Shown piece by piece: positions 23,816 through 30,152 of a DNA stretch of 30,152 bases (within the stretch, counting starts at the first letter, position 1; every line of letters begins with the position of its first letter). The stretch comes from a virus. Both the position numbers and the translations under genes were made by a program. Below the pieces are notes generated by a model. The model ran no database searches. It was not told the origin of the DNA and worked only from the letters and a program-made list of their open reading frames with translations. The stretch is taken from positions 1 through 30,152 of the IMG/VR virus record IMGVR_UViG_3300046001_003135; one strand, written 5' to 3'.

Positions 23816-24450
23816 TGCCCTCCAATCAACAACAGGCTTTACTCCAGTGTGGCTGCGGCTGCGTAGGATCATGTACAGGATGCTGCTTCTGCTCCCAGTC
23901 TCCAGCGACAAATGCGGACTACGTGATCGACGCTCCCAACTGTGCTGCTCTCGATGGTGCTTCGGGTAATGTCTCTGGACCAGACACAGGTACAGCAACT
24001 AACTGTGGCTCATGTGTTGACTTGATCAACTCATCGACCAATCATGCAGTCCCCACCTTTGTGTGGGACGATTCAATTCCAGACAATGGTTGCGTACCTC
24101 AGATCGGAGCAGAGTTCCAATTCAGGTTTGCACTACTCTGCAATACCAATCAGCCTGAGTCAGAGACAGATCCGATGACAACAGAGACCTGTTGCAGGAA
24201 CGTCAGACTCGTTGTGCTCGATACTGGTACAGACACAATTCAACGAACAATTGCTCCATTGTCTTGTAGCTGCGATCCTTTTACCGGAATGATGGCAATA
24301 TTTTCTCTGGAAGAACTTTTCCCCGACTGCACAACATTCTATATTGGTGGCGTATGCGACGGTAGACCAACATGTGCTCAGCTGGGTGACGGCCCCGGTG
24401 GAACTTGCTCGTTGACCGGAGCAACTGTTACGTTCACCCAAACATGTTAG
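23815..24450 (+). CDS. Cysteine-rich probable virion protein
   Basis: No family is recognised. The 211-aa product has about 21 Cys, around one in ten residues. Seven lie in a compact N-terminal cluster at 12, 14, 16, 20, 23, 24 and 26, and others are spread to the last residue. No signal peptide is seen. The start overlaps the upstream stop as TAATG. The protein could bind metal or form many disulfides after release, as on an exposed tail tip. It is the last gene of the tail block; the sugar cassette starts 8-13 bp later. Confidence 0.55.
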   Translation: MPSNQQQALLQCGCGCVGSCTGCCFCSQSPATNADYVIDAPNCAALDGASGNVSGPDTGTATNCGSCVDLINSSTNHAVPTFVWDDSIPDNGCVPQIGAEFQFRFALLCNTNQPESETDPMTTETCCRNVRLVVLDTGTDTIQRTIAPLSCSCDPFTGMMAIFSLEELFPDCTTFYIGGVCDGRPTCAQLGDGPGGTCSLTGATVTFTQTC

Positions 24451-24458
24451 GAAACCAC

Positions 24459-24656
24459 ATGCGATGTCTCACCCTCATCTTTCTGATCACAGTTCACTCC
24501 TTTCTGATTCCGATGTCCCTGTACAAGCTGGGGTCACAACTTCACAGGATGGACTGGGAATCGAAGAAGCACTTGGAGGCAGTACAGATCAAGGAGAACA
24601 CGAAGGATGCTCCTGCCCACTCCACGGATTCTGTAGTAAGCGACAGCGAAACGTAA
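24459..24656 (+). CDS. Possible overprinted small membrane protein
   Basis: A 65-aa frame starts at ATG 24459, 6 bp after an AGGAA site. It overlaps the start of the 24464-26005 gene in another frame. Its first 20 residues are hydrophobic (LTLIFLITVHSFLIPMSLY) and the rest is charged and Ser/Thr-rich. Third codon positions look G/C-rich, more so than in the competing frame over the same bases. It could be real, could be the only product read from this ribosome site, or may be chance. Confidence 0.35.
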   Translation: MRCLTLIFLITVHSFLIPMSLYKLGSQLHRMDWESKKHLEAVQIKENTKDAPAHSTDSVVSDSET

Positions 24657-26005
24657 ACAAGCTGCTATGGGACAAGTGCCAAGCTGGACATGGCGATGCT
24701 GTCACCAAGCTGCTGAACGGTTCCGTAAATGCCAAGCCTACACAGAAACCAGCAGCATACAAGAAGTCTAAGCCAGCTGTATCAAACATCGGCACAAGAC
24801 TTCACGCAGTCATCAAACGAGAAACAGGCAATGCAGTTCCTTGCTCAGAATGCAAAGCTGAGATCGACCGTCTAGACACAATGACGGCTGAGGAAGTTTT
24901 GCTCGAAGCAATTCCTCTTTCAGAACGTATTGTCGCCCGATCAGCTAAGAATGCACAGAAGTGGTACCAACGTGCTGCTGCTAAGTTCTTACCCGGAATG
25001 GTTGCTGCTCGTGTACGTGACTGGATCATAGAAGCCTGTGGAATTCCCCCAATGCCTCATATCGTTCTGCCCAAGGAAACTCTGTGCGGTTGTATACACG
25101 ACTCACAGGTAGCAGCGTTTCGAGAGTACATCGAACCGATTGTGCCGGGAGTCAGGTTCATGACTCCGCTACCATCATTCACCAGTCATCGCCGCGTCCT
25201 CGATACCCAAGGACATCACACACTTCTTCGCTCAGAAGTTATGAAGTGGAATGGTGGATTGGAACGACCAGCGGAAGATTTGCCCTACATTCGAGGCACT
25301 TGGGAGTACGCGGTCACTACCGTACCATCCCGCGTAGATGATCTCCTTCCCAGAACTCTCCAGAGCCTCGCTGACGCTGGGTTCAATAAACCCGTCATAT
25401 CTGTCGACGGAGCATGTGATAGTCGCTTAACGGACGTTCTGGAGCCTCACGAGGTGATCTGCCGTGGAAGGAACATCAGAACCTTTGCTCATTGGCACAT
25501 GACACTCCTTGAACTCTACTCCAGAAACCCATGGTCCCAGTTCTACGCCATCTTCCAAGACGACTTCATCTGCGTGAAGAACTTGAAGCAATACCTGACT
25601 GAGTGTACACTACCAGAGAAAAGTTACCTCAACCTCTTTACATTCATGGAAAACGATGCTATCGTTCCCGGGAAGACACATGGTTGGCACGAAGCTGCTC
25701 GTGCTGCACAAGGTCACCAACTCGGTAGAGGTGCCGTAGCATTGGTGTTTAGTCATGCAGCAGTTGAGACGTTGCTTGCACAACCACACATGGTTACTCG
25801 TCGTAGAGATTCTATGCGAGGACACAAGTCACTGGATGGTGCGATTGTTGAATCCATGAATGCTGCTGGTTGGACTGAATACATCCACTACCCTTCACTG
25901 GTGCAGCACATTGGCGAAGAGTCATCCATGGGCAACAAGAAGCATCCAATCAGTAAGTGTTACATCGAAGAGTTCGACCCCCTAAGTCTCTTACCCCCCA
26001 AGTGA
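24464..26005 (+). CDS. GT-A-type glycosyltransferase-like protein with N-terminal Cys motif
   Basis: The 513-aa protein has two parts. Residues 1-200 contain a low-complexity start, a CSCPLHGFC motif at about 49-57, a further CSEC (about 127-130) and a helical region. From about residue 278 onward the sequence reads like a GT-A glycosyltransferase: YAVTTVPSRVDDLLPRTLQSLADAGF with a nucleotide-binding look, a QDDF motif with D366-D367 that can bind metal and nucleotide sugar, and a late HIGEESSMG. The start ATG overlaps the possible 24459 gene; the nearest in-frame Met after it is beyond residue 130. It is the first enzyme of the cassette and follows the tail genes directly. Confidence 0.65.
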   Translation: MSHPHLSDHSSLLSDSDVPVQAGVTTSQDGLGIEEALGGSTDQGEHEGCSCPLHGFCSKRQRNVNKLLWDKCQAGHGDAVTKLLNGSVNAKPTQKPAAYKKSKPAVSNIGTRLHAVIKRETGNAVPCSECKAEIDRLDTMTAEEVLLEAIPLSERIVARSAKNAQKWYQRAAAKFLPGMVAARVRDWIIEACGIPPMPHIVLPKETLCGCIHDSQVAAFREYIEPIVPGVRFMTPLPSFTSHRRVLDTQGHHTLLRSEVMKWNGGLERPAEDLPYIRGTWEYAVTTVPSRVDDLLPRTLQSLADAGFNKPVISVDGACDSRLTDVLEPHEVICRGRNIRTFAHWHMTLLELYSRNPWSQFYAIFQDDFICVKNLKQYLTECTLPEKSYLNLFTFMENDAIVPGKTHGWHEAARAAQGHQLGRGAVALVFSHAAVETLLAQPHMVTRRRDSMRGHKSLDGAIVESMNAAGWTEYIHYPSLVQHIGEESSMGNKKHPISKCYIEEFDPLSLLPPK

Positions 26006-26009
26006 GAAC

Positions 26010-27245
26010 ATGCCATACACCACCCGCACGACGTGCCGCATTTGCGGTCACGATCAACTCACGCCTCTGTATAACTTTGGCGATCAATACATCAGCAACT
26101 TTGTAGACCCCGGACACGCCTATGATGGTGAGAAATGTCCGATTGAGTTAGTCTACTGCCCAGAATGTACACTGGTTCAGAATCCGCACACAGCACCACA
26201 GGAGTTGCTGTACTCCGGCCACTATTGGTACCGCTCTGGTGTTACAGCCACGATGCGTACAGCCTTGGCCGATGTTGTGCGGGATGCGATGTCTCAGGTA
26301 GACCTGCAGCCAATGGATGTCGTACTGGACATCGGCTCCAATGATGGCACGCTTCTGGGCTTCTATCCTGATAACGTGGTCCGTGTTGGCGTCGAACCTG
26401 CTAAGAACCTTACAGCAGATCCTCAAGAGAAGGTGGACGTACTGATCAATGATTTTTGGTCAGAGGAAGCCTACACTTCGCGTCTGGGTACTGACAAGGC
26501 CAGAATAATCACAGCTTGTGGTATGTTTTATGACTGCGACGATCCAAACCAATTTATCGCAGACATCGCTGCTGTACTGGAACGCGACGGCGTATTCATC
26601 GCTCAGTTGATGTGTCTAAAGAACATGATCAACTGCAACGACATCGGCAACATGGCTCACGAGCATCTGGAGTTCTACACGCTCCATAGTCTAGCTGTGC
26701 TGCTGCGTCGTCACAACCTGATGATCTACGACGTTACCACCAATGCCGTCAATGGTGAGTCATACCGTATCAGCATCCGTCATGCCGCATACCCCACTGG
26801 TCGTTCTCCAGAAGCGGGGGCACGAGTCGTAGACGCATTCATCAACGAAGTCAACATACTCAAGGACTTTGAAGATTTCATTACACGCATGGAGGCCAAC
26901 CGAGACGAAGTTCAGGACATCATTAACGAAGCCAACGAAGACGGTAAGATGGTTTGTGTCTATGGAGCATCAACCAAAGGTAACTTCCTTCTTCAGTGGT
27001 ACGGAATAGACTACGATGACGTAATGTATGCTGCTGAACGCTCACCTGAGAAGTGGGGTAAAGTCACAGCCGGTACCGACATCAAAATCTACTCTGAAGC
27101 GATCGTTCGCCAACAGCGACCAGACTACATGCTGGTCCTGCCCTATGCTTTCATCTCAGAATTCCTTGAACGGGAAAAAGATGAAGCTTGGCGTAAAGCT
27201 GGCGGTAAGTTCATCGTCCCCCTCCCTGAACTAAGGATTCTCTAA
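26010..27245 (+). CDS. Nucleotide-sugar C-methyltransferase (TylC3/NovU type)
   Basis: The 411-aa product matches the three-domain sugar C-methyltransferases (PF08421, Methyltransf_23, PF08484). A zinc site is visible as C9-x2-C12 and C50-x2-C53. The SAM-binding loop VVLDIGSNDGTLL is at about 104-116. AHEHLEFYTLHSL (H217, E218, H219) carries the catalytic-type His. The C-terminal domain has VYGASTKGNFLLQWYG near 317. Enzymes of this type add a methyl to a ring carbon of a keto-deoxy sugar nucleotide. It starts 4 bp after the previous gene and its stop overlaps the next start as TAATG. The length is normal. Confidence 0.88.
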   Translation: MPYTTRTTCRICGHDQLTPLYNFGDQYISNFVDPGHAYDGEKCPIELVYCPECTLVQNPHTAPQELLYSGHYWYRSGVTATMRTALADVVRDAMSQVDLQPMDVVLDIGSNDGTLLGFYPDNVVRVGVEPAKNLTADPQEKVDVLINDFWSEEAYTSRLGTDKARIITACGMFYDCDDPNQFIADIAAVLERDGVFIAQLMCLKNMINCNDIGNMAHEHLEFYTLHSLAVLLRRHNLMIYDVTTNAVNGESYRISIRHAAYPTGRSPEAGARVVDAFINEVNILKDFEDFITRMEANRDEVQDIINEANEDGKMVCVYGASTKGNFLLQWYGIDYDDVMYAAERSPEKWGKVTAGTDIKIYSEAIVRQQRPDYMLVLPYAFISEFLEREKDEAWRKAGGKFIVPLPELRIL

Positions 27246-28180
27246 TGCGTGCTTTAATTAGTGGAGTATGCGGCCAAGACGGATCTTATCTTGCTGATAT
27301 TCTGCTGGAGAAAGGTTACGAAGTCTATGGCGTCTATCGACACTCATCGAAAGACCCATTCGACAACGTACGCCACAACATCAGCAATCCTAACTTCCAC
27401 TTGATCCAAGGTGACGTTACAGACGCTCTGTGTCTGGACGAGATCATCCGTAAGGTAGATCCTCACCAGATTTACCATGAAGCTGATCAGGACAATGTCG
27501 ATTGGTCCTTCCTGCACCCAGCATATCAGGTAGACGTTACGGTCAAAGCTGTCAGCAACCTGTTGACATCTGTACGCCGTCACTGCCCCTCTGCTCGTGT
27601 ATTCATTCCGTGTTCATCAACGATGTTCGGTGATGCACCAGCCCCACAGACCGAGGATACTCCGTTCAATCCACGCAGTCCTTACGCCTGTGCCAAGGTC
27701 GCTGCCTATCATCTTGCCAGAATGTATCGTCAGAACCACGGCATGTTTATCTGCACAGGAATCCTTTACAACCACGACTCACCAAGACGTAACGGTAGCT
27801 ACCTGTTGCATAAGATATGTAAGGCTGCTGCAACTGGCGTACCTGTAGCAATGTTCGATGTGGGACAGGACGTGACGATCGGTTACGCCAAGGATTACAT
27901 GGAACACGTCTACGACCTGATGCAGTTGAGCACACCCAATGACTACGTTGTTTGCAATGCGTACACGACATCTGTTCGCCAGTTGATCCGTAACGCTTGT
28001 TTCCTCGTCAACGCAGTACCCGATACCTGCTTTACTGTCACAGAATCTACTATGCCGTACAGAAGTCCTTCTGTCTACGGTAGTTCACGTCGGTTGTTCG
28101 ATGCCATCGGCCCTAAAGCCAAGCTATGTATCGTCAGCCTGCTGGAAATGCTGATCCAAAAGTATAGGAGCAACTCATGA
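27245..28180 (+). CDS. GDP-mannose 4,6-dehydratase-like SDR with altered active site
   Basis: The 311-aa product is an extended short-chain dehydrogenase of the GMD branch. It shows SGVCGQDGSYLADILLEKGY, the NAD(P)-binding motif, at about 6-25, and SPYACAK with Y147 and K151. The GILYNHDSPRRNGSYL segment is almost identical to the GMD substrate loop. Two differences stand out: GMD has STSELYG at the catalytic position, but here residues 124-129 read SSTMFG, so the usual Glu is Thr. LAAQSHV is replaced by EADQDNV. It is shorter than E. coli GMD (about 370). It may still bind a GDP-sugar, but 4,6-dehydration is doubtful. Confidence 0.8.
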   Translation: MRALISGVCGQDGSYLADILLEKGYEVYGVYRHSSKDPFDNVRHNISNPNFHLIQGDVTDALCLDEIIRKVDPHQIYHEADQDNVDWSFLHPAYQVDVTVKAVSNLLTSVRRHCPSARVFIPCSSTMFGDAPAPQTEDTPFNPRSPYACAKVAAYHLARMYRQNHGMFICTGILYNHDSPRRNGSYLLHKICKAAATGVPVAMFDVGQDVTIGYAKDYMEHVYDLMQLSTPNDYVVCNAYTTSVRQLIRNACFLVNAVPDTCFTVTESTMPYRSPSVYGSSRRLFDAIGPKAKLCIVSLLEMLIQKYRSNS

Positions 28181-29196
28181 GAGTAGGATGCGTGTGCTAT
28201 GCGACTTCGCAGGGACTCGGTCATCTGGCTAAGTCTTTCTACGACGCTGGCGTTATCACCGATGTTATGGTGTATCGTCACCCTCATGGTACTCCTTCAC
28301 ACATGGAGTGGTACCCAGAAGGAACTATGGAGATCACCAGCAGAACAATTGCTGGACCTGAAGTAGAACGGTTCCTTGACGACATCGACGTGATGCTATT
28401 CTTTGAGACTCCATTCGATTGGAACTTTCCTAATCGTTGTCATGAGCGTGGAGTCAAGACTGTCCTCATTCCGATGTACGAATGGTTCCTTGAGCATCCA
28501 CGACATAAGTTCGACCTGTTCATCAATCCTTCGTTACTCGACCAGCAGTACTTCCCTGATGGTATCCACATTCCTATTCCTGTTGAGCCTCACATCCAGT
28601 GGACTCGCAGAACCAAGGCACGTAGATTCCTGCACAATGCTGGCAACATTGGTTCTCGTAATCACAAGGGCACACTGGAACTTATCAGAGCATTGGCGTA
28701 CGTTCAGTCAGACCTTGACCTGACTATTCGTTGTCAAAAACCTGAAGGGATTTACAAACTGCTCAAGGAAGCCAATCTTCCTAAGACTGCTGTAGTTCCT
28801 ACAATCATTGCAGGTGAGATCCAACGTCGTGAGCTATTCTGCCCAACGTACGATGTCTATGTCGCACCAGAAAAGTACAACGGGCTTAGCCTTCCACTGC
28901 AGGAAGCATTTGCTTCAGGCATGATGGTGATGACCACTAACAGGTTCCCAACCAACCAGTGGTTACCTGAAGAACCTCTGATCCCTGTTGCTTCACGACG
29001 CATCACTCAGGTCATGTCTGGTCATCTGAAGATTGAAGAGTCAATCGTCGATCCTGTCGCTATCGCTGCCTGCCTAGATCAATGGAACGGACAGGACATC
29101 GAGAAGTTCTCATTGGAAGGCGAGAACTACCGTACTGCCAATTCGTGGGAAATGCTGAAACATCGTTACATCGAAGCACTGGAGTCCGTACTATGA
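28177..29196 (+). CDS. GT-B glycosyltransferase (GT4-like)
   Basis: The 339-aa product looks like a family 4-type retaining glycosyltransferase. The N-terminal Rossmann-like half opens with VGCVCYATSQGLGHLAKSF. The C-terminal half holds NHKGTLELIRAL and PEKYNGLSLPLQEAFASG (about residues 232-249), matching the usual 'EGLSLPLLEAMASG' nucleotide-sugar-binding helix with Asn in place of the first Glu. The donor and acceptor are unknown. The start overlaps the previous stop (ATGA) and its stop overlaps the next start, so all are translated together. Confidence 0.8.
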   Translation: MRVGCVCYATSQGLGHLAKSFYDAGVITDVMVYRHPHGTPSHMEWYPEGTMEITSRTIAGPEVERFLDDIDVMLFFETPFDWNFPNRCHERGVKTVLIPMYEWFLEHPRHKFDLFINPSLLDQQYFPDGIHIPIPVEPHIQWTRRTKARRFLHNAGNIGSRNHKGTLELIRALAYVQSDLDLTIRCQKPEGIYKLLKEANLPKTAVVPTIIAGEIQRRELFCPTYDVYVAPEKYNGLSLPLQEAFASGMMVMTTNRFPTNQWLPEEPLIPVASRRITQVMSGHLKIEESIVDPVAIAACLDQWNGQDIEKFSLEGENYRTANSWEMLKHRYIEALESVL

Positions 29197-29699
29197 GCAT
29201 GGAAGACCCTTACTTTTGGCTGGAACGTATGATTGATGCCAGAGTATCAGGACGACCACATACTGCGATGTATCATTGCCCTAAATCAGAATGGGACGAC
29301 ATCCAGCAATGCCATAGAAGAACACTATACAGGTATTGCCGTAAAGGCTTTCGTATATTGGATGTTGGTTGCGGAAATGGTGTGCTGTCAGAATGTCTTC
29401 CTCCTTCTGTTGTATACCACGGAATTGACCTTAACCCGTACCTGATAGCTTGGGCACAAAGAGAATACAGCAGATACAAGAGCCTGACATTCGAAGTTGC
29501 TGACGGTCGTAATCTATCTCATATTGCTGACAAGTCCTATGATATCTGCATTTCCCGATCGGTTGTTGGCTGCTTGTCAGAAGAAATAGGAATGTACGCT
29601 GCAGCAGATTTGACTCGTGAAATGAAGCGTATAGGGAAAAGTACTTTGATGCTGGGCTTTAAGAATCCCAAAGAAGCATTATTTGAAAGATGCCCATGA
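29193..29699 (+). CDS. Small SAM-dependent methyltransferase
   Basis: The 168-aa product is a class I methyltransferase. Motif I ILDVGCGNG spans I55-G63, the motif II acidic residue lies in YHGIDLNPYLI, and VADGRNL and YDICISRSVVGCL are motifs III-IV. It has no recognisable substrate domain and is shorter than many relatives, with only a short tail. The start at 29193 (ATGAGC overlapping the previous stop) is chosen over 29082, which lies deep in the glycosyltransferase gene. In this cassette it could O-methylate the sugar or a lipid/peptide acceptor. Confidence 0.8.
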   Translation: MSMEDPYFWLERMIDARVSGRPHTAMYHCPKSEWDDIQQCHRRTLYRYCRKGFRILDVGCGNGVLSECLPPSVVYHGIDLNPYLIAWAQREYSRYKSLTFEVADGRNLSHIADKSYDICISRSVVGCLSEEIGMYAAADLTREMKRIGKSTLMLGFKNPKEALFERCP

Positions 29700-30152
29700 A
29701 ACTCGCACTCTGTACTCTGGTGCTCAATGAAATGGAATGGCTTCCCAAACTCTACGAGCAGCATAAGAACTGGCCGGGAGTAGAGAAGTGGGTCTTCGTA
29801 GAATCTGCTGATCGTGTCTACGCAGAAACTAATCCTGACATGGTCTCACCAGAAGGTCTGAGTGTTGACGGTACCACAGAGTTCCTGTCAGAGCTTGCTC
29901 TGGCTGATCCTCGCGTTACTCATGTCAAGTACGGATTCTGCTCAGCCAAGGACAAGGCTCAAGGTAAGTGCGAAGCTCGTGATCAGTACCTGCACGCACT
30001 AACCGACATGGACTTTCATCCTAACTACTTCATCGTACTGGATGCGGATGAGTTCTATCCATTCGAGTGCCAAACGGACATCAACTACCTGCTGCCTAAG
30101 ACCCTTGGCAACGGTTTTGCATTCAAGCACAGAGAAATATGGTACCCGCTTC
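29696..30152 (+). CDS. GT-A-type glycosyltransferase, cut by the window end
   Basis: An ATG at 29696 overlaps the previous stop as ATGA and opens a frame that runs to the end of the window, 152 codons. The start MKLALCTLVLNEMEWLP is typical of family 2/92-type glycosyltransferases ('LVLNE' and a following helix). D116-A117-D118-E119 in IVLDADEFYP is the metal-binding DxD. A Cys and charged segment lies between. The C-terminal half is outside the window, so neither length nor acceptor can be judged. It continues the operon without a gap. Confidence 0.8.
   Translation, partial: MKLALCTLVLNEMEWLPKLYEQHKNWPGVEKWVFVESADRVYAETNPDMVSPEGLSVDGTTEFLSELALADPRVTHVKYGFCSAKDKAQGKCEARDQYLHALTDMDFHPNYFIVLDADEFYPFECQTDINYLLPKTLGNGFAFKHREIWYPL

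Noticed and set aside
1-30152. tRNA genes, CRISPR arrays, retron or diversity-generating reverse transcriptase
   Set aside because: No cloverleaf-like T-arm context, no regularly spaced repeats and no reverse transcriptase motif were seen on reading both strands.

Overview
This window is part of the genome of a tailed dsDNA bacteriophage with HK97-type head genes and a long-tailed, siphovirus-like tail module. The evidence is a nearly complete morphogenesis series: terminase small and large subunits, portal, ClpP-like protease, major capsid protein, connectors, tail terminator, tail tube, a frameshifted G/GT tail chaperone and a tape measure protein. No complete integrase, repressor, tRNA, CRISPR array, polymerase or helicase is visible. 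The host cannot be assigned from the sequence.

Layout. (1) 99-1259, plus strand: a sigma70-like promoter, a small unknown gene, a P27-type terminase small subunit and another small gene, closed by a bidirectional terminator. (2) 1330-3847, minus strand: a compact accessory operon with, in transcription order, a small TTG-start ORF, ThyX, an HNH/AP2 endonuclease, a DUF5664 dATP/dGTP diphosphohydrolase-like protein, a small putative DNA-binding protein and a stand-alone serine-recombinase 'Recombinase' domain. (3) 3848-4364: about 500 bp without a convincing gene, rich in dyads and short repeats, between divergent operons. (4) 4365-6619: a second HNH/AP2 endonuclease, a metallophosphoesterase, a small HExxH protein, an inverted DUF559 nuclease gene and a small membrane/coiled-coil protein. 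(5) 6761-9107: three virion-like genes, the first part with visibly different codon use. (6) 9123-24450: the main head and tail operon, punctuated by terminator-like hairpins and with a promoter-like site before the capsid gene. (7) 24459-30152 (runs off the end): a tightly coupled carbohydrate cassette of glycosyltransferase-like protein, sugar C-methyltransferase, GDP-mannose-dehydratase-like SDR, GT-B glycosyltransferase, small methyltransferase and a second GT-A-type glycosyltransferase.

How the genes work together. Region 6 builds the procapsid, packages DNA and assembles the tail. Region 2 supplies thymidylate and probably adjusts purine dNTP pools, with homing endonucleases riding along. 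Region 7 follows the tail-tip genes directly, and neighbouring genes overlap or abut within a few bases. It looks like a phage-encoded pathway that makes an unusual, perhaps C-methylated, nucleotide sugar and transfers it to an acceptor. The acceptor could be virion proteins (several carry Thr-Gly linkers), phage DNA or the host surface; the sequence alone does not decide. This cassette, the unusual active site of its dehydratase-like enzyme, the adjacent Cys-rich protein and the structured 3848-4364 region are the parts most worth a second look.
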